Notes: generated by a model not told the origin, from the letters alone. 64,000 bases of DNA from Dimorphilus gyrociliatus (GCA_904063045.1 CAJFCJ010000026.1:412964-476963); one strand, 5' to 3'; counted from the stretch's first letter, positions 43,435 to 55,673 are shown. Program-made: numbers and translations.

Positions 43435-45090
43435 CTTTTGGTAGCCATTTTGAAATCCAGACAGGAAACCGTTCTGGGATCTTCTACGTTTTTCATGGAA
43501 AGTGAATATTGTGGATATTTCATCTATAATTTTTCAGAATTTTTTGCAGTTTGAAATATATTTCACTATTGAAAACCATCAGACAAAACACAAACTTTAG
43601 AATTGATATCAGTAAGTTATAAATTAGCTTTATTTTTATAGCAGCCATTTTGTTTATCATTATTGTTAATTGTTTAATTTTTAAATTTAAACAGTTGGTT
43701 ATTAATAGAGATTCCAAATTGTAACATTTTCTGTGACATATCAATGAAGAAATGCATTGTTACACTGCAAAGGCTACCTTCTAGTGAATCTGTTAATGAA
43801 GAAATAAGTCAAACACCAAATTTTGATACAGCAAATAATAGAAATGAGCAAACTATTGTTTGTGAAAATCATTGTGGAAATTCAAGTGGAAATGATACAA
43901 ATGGCAATATTATGGAAACACACAATGTTTTAGTTGAAGATCTTCCAGCTCAACAAAATAATATGATGGAAGTTTCATTTATAGTTTCTCCAAAATCAGA
44001 TTGTGAGAAAGAAAGTTATTCATTTAAAATCTTAAAGGGAATGAGCCAGAAAGGAAAAGATTTGCTACTTTGCAACAATTTCTGCTACAATATTAAAGAA
44101 AAGAGAAACAAGACAACATTCTGGATATGCAGTGTTAGGAACAAAAGAAATAAATGTTCAGCAACAGTTACTCAGCATTGTAGTTCTAGTGAAGTTATTC
44201 CATCTCTAGATAATTGTACAAGACTGGCAAACTGGACAAGAAAGAAGTTTAGACCAGCTGAACCTCAAAGTATTCACTTCAACTTGGCTTTTATTCCTGA
44301 TGATTTTTTACAAATGGATATACAAATGGAGAATGATAGAATACTAATATTTTCAACTACAAAGCAAATTGAATTATTATCTAAAGGCAAAATATGGTTT
44401 ATGGATGGCACATTTAAATGTGTGAAAGACCCTTTTTATCAACTTTTTTCTATTCATGGATTTATAAAAAAAAATGGAGAAATAAAACAAATTCCAATGG
44501 CTTTTGCTTTTAAATTGAATAATCTAATTTGTTAAATTAACAGGCAATACAAGATTTAACAAATGGGCATAGCCCCAAAAAAGTTGTTGTAGACTTTGAA
44601 AAAGCTATTTGGAAAGCACTATCATTCACTTATCCTGAAGCAAACATTAAAGGGTGTGTTTTTCACTGGACACAGAAAGATTCAAGTAATACTTTAATTT
44701 AGCATTTGAGCTCTAGATAGAACTGACATATTTATTTCCAGGAATTAGGATTATGTAAGATGTACAAGGAGAAAAAAGCTGAATATAGAATCATGAAGAA
44801 ATTTATGGCATTACCATTCCTGCCCTCTGATCTGATAGAGCCAACATTTAAGACTATTAAGGAAATAAGTGCTGTTGAAATGAAGTCTCTATTGGAGTAC
44901 ATTGAGACATAATGGATAAATGGATTTTATAAACCAGAGCTATGGTCTGTATATATGGTGAGGCTATAAGGACAAATAATGATCTTGAAGGCTGGCATCA
45001 CAGGCTTAACAAGAAAAATTTGTACACAGCACAGAAAAGCGTATCAGAATATTCAAAGCAAAATATTCAGCTTATGGGAACAATCAATAT
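43435..45090 (+). pseudogene. MULE transposase copy G, most complete core
   Basis: The 263-codon frame 43,744-44,535 has an acidic N-terminus. A FLYWCH domain follows at about residues 97-150 (YSFKILKG, KGKDLLL, then WICSVRNKRNKCSATVTQH). Next come FRPAEPQSIHFNL and IPDDFLQMDI, and then the first catalytic Asp at about residue 221 in WFMDGTFKCVKDPFYQLFSI. After GEIKQIPMAFAF the frame ends. From 44,545 it continues with the second Asp (KKVVVDFEKAIWKALSF), the CVFHWTQ motif, a roughly 60-bp intron-like gap ending in TTTCCAG, and YRIMKKFMALPFLPSDL. A stop occurs at about 44,910, followed by a shifted NNDLEGWHHRLN. It is non-functional through at least a deletion, a stop and a frameshift. No N-terminal PHD-like finger was found, and terminal repeats were not identified. 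Confidence 0.85.
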
Positions 45091-45149
45091 ATTAATATTT
45101 AAATATTTGTAATTCTTATTATTCATTTTTTCCTGTACCCTCCACTGAA

Positions 45150-45900
45150 ATATTTCAGGGCGGAACAGGATCCATACTAACCGAAAATTTCTAATTGTTT
45201 TCTCTAAAAAAAAATGTCTAAAATGCTTATAAAAGAATTAGTGTGGTTACCTGTTCATGTTTAAAAAACTGTACAATTTCTAGCTTCGTTAAATTATTTT
45301 GCTAGTCCGGTTATTATCTATTCTGTTGATATTGAAAACAGATAATAATGTGGCTCTTGTCCCTTTTTATACAGTTATTTAGTATTGTTCCCGTCCGCCA
45401 ATTCAAATATTTTTTCTAAACGTATCAAGTGTTCCATACATGATAAAAAGTAGTAGTTTTGGAAAAGAACCCGTCTACATACGAAATACTTTAGGAATTA
45501 AATTATCTGAGTAAATTACTCATGTTTATCAAATATGAAACATGCTAAAAAAAAAAATTCATGTTGAAAATAAATTAGTATGGTTAGTATTCCTCATCTT
45601 TTTCAAAATAACGTATATACTGTTGATTTCTGCAAAGTTATCATAGTATCATGAAACCCAACCAGAACTTCATTAACTTTATTTATATATTTTTCAAACA
45701 AAATATGAAAAAATTTTGTTTATACATTTTTTATTTTCAAGACGGAAACCATACTTTTTGTCTTTAAGACAGTTTCTTATATTTTGTCTAACAAGTTGTT
45801 TTGAAATTTATTTATTTCTCATACCAAAATGTAGTTATTGACAAAATATTACATTCAGTGTGGGACAGGAACCAGATTAGAATAAATTTGAAATGACACA
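45150..45900. repeat. Dispersed GGAACC-core array, block 10
   Basis: Forward copies near 45,168 (ggaacaggatccatacta), 45,470, 45,742 and 45,866. Reverse copies near 45,238, 45,382 (tagtattgttcccgtccgcc) and 45,577. The block stops at the target duplication of MULE H, 45,918. Confidence 0.7.
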
Positions 45901-46228
45901 TTTCTTGGATTTTTGTATTTAACAAAGGGGTCAGGACAGTTCGCCCCATTTTAGGGATACTTTATCCCTTTCAAGATTGATTGACCCTTCAGTAGGGAAA
46001 GAGTGATGTTCTACTTATTACATTTTGTTATTTGTTATTTTACTGTTATTTTTATATCTTTGATATTCTCAGCAAAACATACCTCATTAATGTTTCTGTT
46101 ACCAGTTTTTTTTACAAATCTATTTCCTGTTCCTCTGAAGGAAAAGTCTTTTGAATTAAATGAATTTTTATTATTTTGAATGTTACTTTACAGAGATTGG
46201 TTTAACTATTGAATTGATTGGTGTAAAA

Positions 46229-46459
46229 ATGAATTTAAAAACCTGTTGGTGTTGTATGAGGAAATTTTATTGGAATCAGCAAAAAATAAGATGCAAATTA
46301 TGTAAACACTTTTATCACCAAAAGTGCTCAAAAGGTAATTGAATTTATTTTTTTTCATTTATTTCAATGAATTTTTTTTATAAAGCAGATGCTGATTATT
46401 GTGTTGATTGTTTCAATATTACAAAACAACAAGTTGTTATCAGAATAAGAGAAGAGTAG
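46229..46459 (+). pseudogene. PHD-like zinc finger N-terminus of MULE H
   Basis: Exon 1 is 46,229-46,334 (MNLKTCWCCMRKF, then IRCKLCKHFYHQKC) and ends in phase 1. The 54-bp intron (GTAATTG to AAAGCAG) is followed by exon 2 with DADYCVDCFN, completing a C2-C2-H-C-C2 finger. The frame stops at 46,457-46,459. A +1 reading (NKRRVDQMMEENGFDKSS) stays open to about 46,550, so one indel separates them. The intron position and phase match those at 7.19 and 28.83 kb. Confidence 0.7.
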
Positions 46460-46582
46460 ATCAAATGATGGAAGAAAATGGATTTGATAAAAGTAGTCCT
46501 AAACATATGTCTACTGTTAATAAAACCTTTCAGGAAGAAAATCAGGTGATGTATTAAACTTAATCTTTCTTCAATTATTAAC

Positions 46583-46921
46583 ATGAAATTCTGCTTACAG
46601 TTAACATTATCATTTGATTTTGAAAATAACTTTGTGGAAAATGAGGAAGGAAGAAGTCATTCATCAGATAATGATCAAGAAAGAAGAATTGATGTACATG
46701 ATGAAATTTCATTCAATAAAAGTCAGGAAGTCAATTCTGATGCTGAAAATGTTGATACTTTTCAAATAATAGAAGGAGGAAGTAGGAAAGGAAAAGATAT
46801 TTTATTACATAAGAACTTCTCATACACAATTAAGAATACTACAAAAACATCTAAAACTTGGAAATGTACTCAGAGATCAAAAACACAAAGCTGTACAGCA
46901 TACATGTTTAACTCTTTTTAA
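46583..46921 (+). pseudogene. MULE H acidic linker and FLYWCH domain
   Basis: An acceptor CTTACAG near 46,600 probably begins this exon, so the Met at 46,583 is not the true start. The acidic linker (ENEEGRSHSSDNDQERRIDV) leads to FLYWCH: FQIIEGGSRKGKDILLHKNF, SYTIKNTTKTSKTWKCTQRS and CTAYM. A stop at 46,919 and a short gap replace the whole catalytic core. Confidence 0.75.
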
Positions 46922-46998
46922 TATACCTCTCATACTTTGTATAACACTAGAAACTTGGCTATATAAATGATTATAATGAGAAGAGTCATTATGGAAAA

Positions 46999-47460
46999 AT
47001 GCTAAGAAAGTTGATGTGTCTACCTTATCTGCCCCAAGAATTCATCACTTCAAAGTTTTATGAAATAAAGATGAAGCTGTTGGAAGAAAATGTGTACAGT
47101 GATCTTTTGGATTATATTGAAAAAACATATATCAATAGCAAAATATGGAAGCAAAAGTATTGGTCTATCTATCAATTGGCAGTGAGGACAAACAACAATG
47201 TTGAGGGATGGCACTCAAGATTGAATAAATCTTTACAAGCAAATGGAAATTTGTATAATTTGGTACAAGAGCTGGCAAGGGAAGCAGAGTTGGTACAAGT
47301 TTATAAGATACTGCTATCTGAGAAAAAGTTGAAGAAAATGCAGAGTAAAAAATATGAATATCTACAGTTTGATATTTTCAGCTACTGGGATAAGTTTGAA
47401 AAGAGGGAAATTAGTCTAGATGATCTTTTGAATCATTTAGTTCAGTTGAATATTGCATAA
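46999..47460 (+). pseudogene. MULE H C-terminal domain
   Basis: The open frame of 153 codons matches the C-terminal third of MULE transposases: RKLMCLPYLPQEFITSKFYE, then YWSIYQLAVRTNNNVEGWHS, RLNKSLQANGNLYNLVQELA and a Lys/Glu-rich tail ending LVQLNIA. The Glu of EGWH is a candidate for the third catalytic residue. The reading frame is intact, yet without the Asp-bearing core it cannot be a working transposase. It could only come from an internally deleted transcript. Confidence 0.8.
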
Positions 47461-47689
47461 CATTTCATTTTACATTTTACATCATGTACTTGTTTTCTTA
47501 GTTATTTCCATCTTGATAATACAAATAGAATTACTAAATATCATTCATTTATCATTTATATCTCATATCTTATCTTCAAAAGTTATAAAGAAGGGCAAAA
47601 AAGTATGTCAGCTATCCTTTAAAATATGGGGCGAACTGTCCCTGAACCTTTAACAAATGGCTAACGGTCAATGTTAATATATAATATAT

Positions 47690-50600
47690 GCACTATGTGT
47701 ATAAGCGGAACAGGAACCATGCAAACCAAAATTATTATTTTTGTTGAGATTTTTTCCAGCATTTCAAGGTTTTTAGCTAGTATGGTTCGTGTCCAATACT
47801 GGAAAAACTCTTTAAGAAAAAAGATTGTTAACGATATTCTACATTTTGAAAAACACTTTATTAAGTAAAATAGAGTGGCTCTTATCCAACATTAGAAAAG
47901 AAGTAAAATTTAAATTCTAAAAATCATGCATTCAATATTGTAATTCATGAATTTTTTCCACTACAATTAGGCCACCAAAACTTTTTTTTAGTAAAAGTGG
48001 TAGTGTAAGAGAATGGATTAGAAAAAGAAACCCGTCTAGATGATAAAATGCTTGTAAAATACAATGAAATTTCGTGTTACTTTTAGGATTAAACAAAACT
48101 ACAAAATTGTCTTTACAAAGAAAAGGGTACCATACTAATTTATCATTGACAAAGTTTTGCTAATATGGTTTTATTTTTACAAATGTTATTGGAAATGGAA
48201 ACCACACTAGAAAAAAAACGATATATTTTCTTGATTGGAATTGGAACCATACTAACCGCAAATTATTTAAAATTAATCTTTTTGAATAATTTTGATTTTA
48301 ATTTTTCTTACAAACAGCGAAGGGTTTTTAGAAAATCGTTTGTTTTGTATGAAATTAAGACATTTACTCAATTACGAAATGTAGATATCTATCCAATGAC
48401 AGGAACCATACTAAAAGACATTTTACTTTTTAACTTCGGGCTAGGAAAACCACCACACTGGACTAGACCAGTAAATACCATCGCATTTTGGAAAGGGGAA
48501 CCAAACTACAAAAACGTTTTAATACAAGACGTATTTTGTGTCGACTAAAATTTTTTTCATTTTCGACAATGCTTTTTTATGCCAAAAACTTTTTCTCTTA
48601 AATTAACCTTAAGACACCACACTGATTTTCTATAAATACGTCATTGCAAATATTTTTAAAATTTTAGGGGAGGAACCATACTTTTAAAAAAACACTGTCA
48701 AAGAAAAAAATCATATTTTTCAGATAGGACAGGAACCACATTAGAATATTTTTGTAACCTAATATTCTAGTATGGTCCCCGTCGTTGTTTATATATTTTT
48801 AAAGTATGAACCACATTTATATATTTTAGTGTGGTTATCTTTCAAAACTGTACAATTGCAAATTGAAATTATAAAGAATTATAGGAATTTAAAAAAAGGG
48901 TTGTAGTGTGGTTCCCTTTGAAACAAACCTTAGGATAATGAACAAGTGAAGCATCTTTTTTTTCCTTTGGACTATATTTTTAGAGAACCATACTAAAATC
49001 CAGTTTTGTTAAAAATATAAAGATAAATACTTAGAAAACATCCATTTTGGATGCTGGACTTTTGTTGTTTGAATTTTTTCATTCAAAGAAACCCTATTAT
49101 CAAGTGGAATCACACCAAAAATATTTTGTTAAATGGATTACTATACCATACTAAAAAGATAGTTGAACTACTTCATTAAAATATGTTCTAATATGATTAC
49201 CAATAATTAATCATATAACTACTTGTAGTAAATTAATATTAAGATGGTTCTCACCTCAAATTAGAGCTTGTTTCTCTGATGAAAACCTCCCGTGAATTAC
49301 AACATAGAACCACATTAAAAAGAATAAAGAATATGAAAAAATAATGTCAAAGATAATGAGTGTTTTTTTTTTTTAAAAGACGGGAACCACACTACCTGTG
49401 ATGATTCCACTGTGTTGTTTTAATTTTGGGCAGGAACCGCACTAAAAAAGTATTGATAGAAAAAGGTCTTTTTTAAGAAACCTTAGTATGGTTCTCATTC
49501 GAAACAGAAACATATATGTTTGAACCATACGAAGTTATGAATCTTCCGGTTTTTTTAAAAAGTAAAAGAAACCATACTAAAAATTGTTTTGGATAATTCT
49601 CCTAATAGAACAGATTCCATTTTTAATACATTAAATATTTAAAACCTTGGCTAATTCTCCGTATTTACCCGTTTCAGACTGGTTCAATTAAATGCTGCGG
49701 TAACCGCGTTAGGACAAGGAACCTTACTAAAAGGTAATTTTAAAAAATTTAAAAATTAAGTTTTTTTTATAATAACAAACAGGAACCACACTAAAAAAGA
49801 AAGCAATTTAAAATAATTTCTTTTTAAGGTAGCCAGGCTACATTTTTGAATTATCGTAAATTTTTAGTATGGCAACCCTTCCAAATGAATTTTAAAACCT
49901 AAGGTTAGCCTTAACATTTAGAATGTAAGATAGTGTGGTGCACAAAAGATTTTACATTTTAAGCCAGTTAAACAAATTTATTGAAATTTTCAAAAGAATC
50001 GGACAGACTAAAAAAATAATTGTAGTATGGTTACTATTCCAAAAAACATTGATGTTATCTTTTAATAGTAAGGTGTATTACAAAATTACTTTTTGTACTA
50101 TTATTGTCAGGTTGTCATTCCAAAACAAAGCATTCACTGAGTTTTTTAAGAATAGGAACCATACTAGAAAAGCTGTATTCTGAAAAAATTACTTTCTAAA
50201 AAATTTCCTCAATTCTTTAGTGTTTCTCTTGTTTTTTTAAAGGATTAGAACCACACTAAAAAGTTAAGGGGGAGAACATGAACCACTGTCAAAAAGTCCT
50301 TTTTTTGGGCAGGACGGAAACCACACTAAAGTTTTTTTTTTAATTTTAGAAAGAGGAACCAGGAAACCTGTCTAAACGGGCGCCCAATGATTACTTTTAG
50401 AGATGTATAGAACTTTGATTTTTTTTAGTGTGGTTTCTTTTAATGTAACAGTTTTATATATGACGAATTTGATTTAAACTGGTTCTCTTTAAAAACCATA
50501 GTATGGTAAAATATTATTTAGTTTTATTCAGTGGGACGGGAGCCACACTAAAATTAAAAATAAGTATACTATTGTTCAAAAGTAAAAAATGAATTGGAAC

Positions 50601-53600
50601 CACATTAAAAAACACATGTAATGATTCACTATTTAGCAAGTGTTTGAGACATTGTTGGAGACAAAAACATCCATACATCCTTAATTAATTAGTTTGTCAT
50701 TAAATTTTCTTTGAAGAAGTACTTGTAATTCCATTCTATTCCAGTGGAGTATGCATTATCCTTCCCTGAATGTTGGAAAAACTATAAATTCAGAGTAAAT
50801 TTCTAAAGTAATGTTAGAGAGAAGAAAATTTGACCATTTAAGGATATACACAGTGATAGCATAGGTCAACCCTTAGTTTGTCACATATCATCTGTCTTTT
50901 TTTCAATATTGCTTGCTTTCTGATTTGTGATAATTTCTAGGAAACTAAAAGTTATTGACACAAAATAACATGTTTGTATGGATATTTAATAATTTCGACT
51001 GGTTCTTATCGTGATAAATATATTAAAATATTTTACGTATTAAGGAAACCACACTAAAGTATGGTTCTCACTACAATGAAACATTTAAGAGTATGGTTTT
51101 CTTTTTTAAAGATAACACTGGAACAAAATAAAAATTTTTTAACAAACACGATTATTAAATATGTATTCGTTAAAAACAGGAAGCCATACTTTTCACTAAA
51201 GCATATGTTACACTAAAAGACAACTGTAAGGTATAGTTTGGAATTCTCAATAGGAACCACTCAAAAATATTTCAACAGATTATTTTTAGTTCAAATTTTT
51301 ATAAACAGGTATCTTATTCCACAAGAAAGTGTTTTACTTCAGGGAATTCCAATAGAATGGGTTTCCTGTCTTAGAAAACATTTCATTGTAGTCTGGTTCT
51401 TATTCGGAATTATTTAGATTGTCTTTATCTCATTTAGTTACTTTTTTTCTGAGCATTGTTGAAAGACATTCTTTAATGTATGTTTATGATATTTAACAAC
51501 ATTAAATAAAACAACATGTTTTTCTAAGCTTAAAGCTAGTTTGACAAGCTAGTTTTGAGAGACAGGTACCATATTAAAATGTTTGAAAAACATTTTCATG
51601 AAGTGTCTTATTGGCCAGGAACCACACTACAATATGTGCGGCTTGTGTTTGAAAGAAATACAAACTATCTGTACCGTTTGTAAGGGGTTCCAGATTAAAA
51701 CGAAATGAAATGTTTTAAGCAAAATGTGTACGACGGGGACCTGTCTATAAAAATATTTTCTATTCATTTCAAAAGTAAGGAAAAAAAAAAGATAATTTAT
51801 TCATAAATTTAAATAATGTATTCACATATCAAAGTTAAGGAAATTGAATTGTCTTAACCATAAAATAGTCTCAAACCTTAGATCTTTTTCACCATCTTTA
51901 TTCCTTGTCAAAAAAATGAGTGATTTTTCTTCAGAATATCAATTATTCAATTTAAAAAGTTATCATCAGTAAATTGGTGAAAAAAGATTGACAGCCATTG
52001 CATTTGGCATAGACATAATCCTGACAGTCACTGCATTTCATCTTTCCCTGTCTGCCATATCTTTTTAATACAGTTAATACAAACAGGTGCCAAGACTACA
52101 TTTCTGCAAAAAATAATTTACCAGGAAAGAAAGTTTGTTTGAAAATTGTATAATCTGGTAATATTCAATTCACCAATTCAATAGAAAGAGTATCAATGCT
52201 TAAAAATACAAATGACCCAGAAAAGAGTCTTTTTTTTTAATATGTACAATAAATTTAGACAATTTCTCTTTTAATAGAATTACATTTCATTGTGTTGTAT
52301 GTAAAAGAAAATACAATACTCCACAGGGGAACCAGTCTAAAATATACTCAATCTATGTGTAATATGTGTTGAAATAGTTTTAAGACTGTAATTTTCCCTG
52401 AAACTATTGGAAGCACTCTAAATTCTATTATTACATAAAATATACAAATATGGACTTCAGTTTTGTTGTTTTGAGGAGAATAGGAGACCACACTAGACTT
52501 TTTCTTTAACCTATTTTAGAGTGGCTGTGAAATGTAGTATAGAGCCAGTCTACTTCCGTTCTAATTTTAAACTTTTCCATTGTATTTTTTAATTAAAAAA
52601 TAACTTTTTTAAAAATAATTTTCTAAAGTATATCAATACCAGTTTTCATCCGACGTACTCTTTTAAACGGTAACCATACTAATATATACTGTATATTAAG
52701 GGTTTTTTTTCTGAACCAGACTGAAGACTTTACAATTCTTTTTATAAATTTAATTATTTCTTTAAAAAGAAAATCAAACTTTTAAATATAATATTCCAGT
52801 CAAGTCTGAATATCTGTAGCGAAACTATTTTCCCTAGTTCATTTAAAAGGAAAGGGGCAAGAACCACACTAAAATACAAAATAAATTTTTGAAAGAGGGG
52901 ACAGAAACCATACTACACAGTACCTATGAAAATTTGCAATCTGTTTGGAATAGGTACCATCTTAAAAATATTTTTTGGAATAGTGTAATATTTTTTAAAA
53001 GATTCATATTATTCTTAAAGAAATATGGAATACTTTTAAAGTGAACCACACTATTATGAAAAAGTATTACAGTTAACAAAATCCACATGTATTTTTATAT
53101 TAAAAATAGAATATGTTTTTACATTAGTATGGTCCCCGTTTCTAAAAAAGTGTAACAAAAAATGGTTTTCCATTGATAAGCACTCTAGAAAACGCTTTAG
53201 TGTATATAAAAAATAAACCATTGTAATGTGGTTCCCGTCCGAAAGAAAAATACATTATAGAATAGGAAGGCCAGTGTTTTTTAAAAAGTCCTTTTTGATG
53301 ATATTTCCTCTAGTGTGGTTTCTATTCAACAAACAAAGAAAATTTTCTTTAAATGTGGTTCCCGCCATATATTTGAACTTTATTATTCTGAAACCACAAA
53401 AAAAACTTAGGATAGTAACCACATTAAATCTCTCAATTCAAAATGAACATTAGTGAGGTTCATGTCCAAGACAAATTAAAAAAGTATGGTTATTATTTTT
53501 TTGCTTTATATCAGAAAATAACAAAAACTTAGTGTGGTTCTGGTCCCGAGGAAAAGAAAAGTACATTTAAAAATTATTCTAGTATATTTTTCAAGCTGGA

Positions 53601-54865
53601 AAAGGTTAATATAAAATCTTTACCATAATAGTTCGCATCGTCTTAGTGTGGTTTCCCATCACATTTGTATTTTATATAGAATATAGAAATTAATTAACAC
53701 AGATTGTTCTCTATTTTTTTTTTTAAAGAAAAACTCTAAAATAATGTTATTAATCTTTAATAAGTTACTCTTTTTTATGTTGTTTACCAGGAGAACCATA
53801 CTAACAATATTAACATTTTTAAGGTTTTTAGTATGGTTCCTTTTTTTAAAAAAAACTGTGTTTTATAGTGGTTCCTTACCAAAAAAAAATTTTTTGTGTG
53901 ATTATGATTCTCTTTATGGAACAGGAACAGGAATCATACTACAAAATTCTTTATAAAATTTTAGACAAAATTTTCTTCCTGGGAACAAGAACCACATTAG
54001 AGTTGTGTTTTTGTTGTTTCTGTTCTACACTAAGATATATTTTTGACAGTGTTGGCTCTTTTTTAAGAGATGCATCATAATGAATACAAATGAGTAATGT
54101 AAAACTTTAAAGAAAAACCAGACTAACATACTATTTTTTCAAATACCTCTTTTTATTTAGAAAGTATTTTTGCTTGATGTGGCCATTATACTAGGAATGG
54201 AAGAAAGGCAGCATTCAGCATTAGCAGTTTGCTAGAGAACCACACTAATGAAAATTTTAAATATTTAGAATTTTATTTTGGATGTGTGTTTTCTTCTACA
54301 TTTTAAAAGGCATTCTTTTTGGGGGGACTAGAACCACACTATGTTATTATGAAAAATACTAGTATTCATCTTTATATGTACTTTTAAAAGCACATTACAA
54401 AACATTAAAAATTGTTTGGTTTGTTTTAATTTTTTCATGAGAAACCACATTAGCAAACAATTTTGATTTTATTGTTTTTATGTTGTTTTTGTATGAATAA
54501 TAACATTTATAATAAACATTTGGAACCATACATATGTATTTTTGAACTATATCTTAAATCATATTTTAAAATGTGCTTTCTTTAAATTTAATGTCTGGAT
54601 CCACATGAGAATGTTTTAAATAAAAAGACATATTGAAACACAATTTTTTTAATACATGTATTTGTGGAGAGGAAGGGAAGAGGAACCATATTAGAAAACT
54701 TTTCTTTTTTGAATTATGGCTAGGTGATAAATTAATTGTTTGGTAAGGGAGCCACACTAAAACACTTTTTTATGTAGTGTTCTAAAAAAATTTAAGGAAC
54801 CACACTTTTTAATGTGTCTTTTTTGAAGGGGAACAGGAACCACACTGACTCAATTCATTATAAAA
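47690..54865. repeat. Dispersed GGAACC-core array, block 11 (longest, dense)
   Basis: Forward copies prevail at 48,190-48,260, 48,670-49,010, 49,380-49,830, 50,150-50,350, 52,860-53,050 and 54,230-54,850. Reverse copies prevail at 53,125-53,540 and 53,640-53,880. Full-length examples are at 48,404 (gacaggaaccatactaaaa), 48,727, 49,380, 50,318 and 54,833 (gaacaggaaccacactg). The 127-codon frame at 48,165-48,548 encodes the motif as GTILTA or GTILK and is not a gene. Confidence 0.85.
51840..52130 (-). pseudogene. MULE N-terminal zinc finger fragment L
   Basis: On the minus strand, remnants read CINCIK in one frame, then RYGRQGKMKCSDCQDYVYAK and CNGCQSFF in another. Compare IYGRQKYLKCCLC in relic A. 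A frameshift splits the finger. Nothing from FLYWCH or the catalytic core follows. Confidence 0.55.
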
Positions 54866-54927
54866 GAGCTAGGCATTCACCAATTTCATCAGTTGCATTT
54901 AGCTCTCAAGTCAAGAGTTAAATGAAC

Positions 54928-55673
54928 TATCAGACAAAATCAAGAAAGTTCTTGATTATTGTCTGATAAATATTTATAGTTTACTATAAATCTAGCAGAT
55001 GATATGAATGTGGCCAAAATATCAATAAAAGAGAAAGTCTTTGACTCTTTGATTATAGTCTGACAAACTATCAATTTTTGACAAACCACACTTTTTAAGA
55101 AAAAGTGTTGGGTACATGAAAATAAATTTTAACTTATTAATAGAATTTTTCTTCCATCCAAATGTCTTAATAAGTAATAAATAACCAAGCTTATTTATTA
55201 TATATTTTGTTACTAGACGTCACCACTAGCTCTGTCAAGGTCAAAAAAAACATGGTTTTTACTTTATATATATATTAATATATTTAACACAACTAATAAT
55301 GTTGAATTATAGTAGTGTTTTACTAAAGTGGAGGTTATCTTTAATTTCATTTAGAGCAACTGACAAACTCTATAAATAAGAGTTTATCAATAGTGTTTGG
55401 TAATGTAGCTACCAAATTCAAAGTTATTTTTACTTGTTTAATAAACAATAATTAAATGTAGCTATATTTAAAAGAGTTCAAAGATTGTCATTGAGAAAAA
55501 TCTTTATTCTCATTTGTGTTTCATGTAACCTACACATTGTTGGTGACCTTTACAAGTTGTAAAGGTTATCTACTCTCTCTCTCTCTCTCTCTGCTCTCAA
55601 TATAGTGTAGGCTACTAAAATTCTGTGACATTGTTAGCAGATTTTTCAAATGTTTAAAGAGTCTAGTGACTCT
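54928..55673. repeat. Chain of short hairpins
   Basis: Successive inverted repeats are 54,928-54,968 (19-bp stem with one bulge, TATCAGACAAAATCAAGAA against its complement, tiny loop), 54,972-54,991 (9-bp perfect), 55,175-55,200 (TAATAAATAA perfect 10-bp, 6-nt loop), 55,362-55,388 (about 9 of 10), 55,396-55,416 (TTTGGTA, 7-bp), 55,546-55,566 (ACCTTTACAA, 10-bp, 1-nt loop) and 55,658-55,673 (AGAGTC, 6-bp). Dense stem-loops like this suggest a structured transcript or a foldback-rich element. A (CT)n run follows at 55,573-55,592. The GGAACC core is absent. Confidence 0.65.

Larger units (their letters stand above)
45918..47657 (+). mobile_element. MULE element H with terminal inverted repeats and 9-bp target duplication
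   Basis: TTTAACAAA at 45,918-45,926 is repeated at 47,649-47,657. Just inside, the left end GGGGTCAGGACAGTTCGCCC and the inverted right end (GGTTCAGGGACAGTTCGCCC when complemented) match apart from a small indel. Weaker pairing continues for about 20 bp (CCATTTTAGGGATA against CCATATTTTAAAAGGATA). A 9-bp duplication is typical of MULEs. The body of about 1.72 kb lacks the GGAACC core, so it inserted into an already existing array. Inside are a PHD-like exon pair, an acidic linker, FLYWCH and a C-terminal domain, but no DDE core. Confidence 0.9.

Noticed and set aside
43520-43744. Minus-strand protein shared with 22,085-22,267
   Set aside because: The similarity follows DNA homology of a MULE 5' region, and the reading frames diverge outside the shared DNA.
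48165-48548. 127-codon plus-strand reading frame
   Set aside because: Array cores translate as GTILTA, GTILK and ETTLE within it. Length is explained by the motif lacking stops in this frame.
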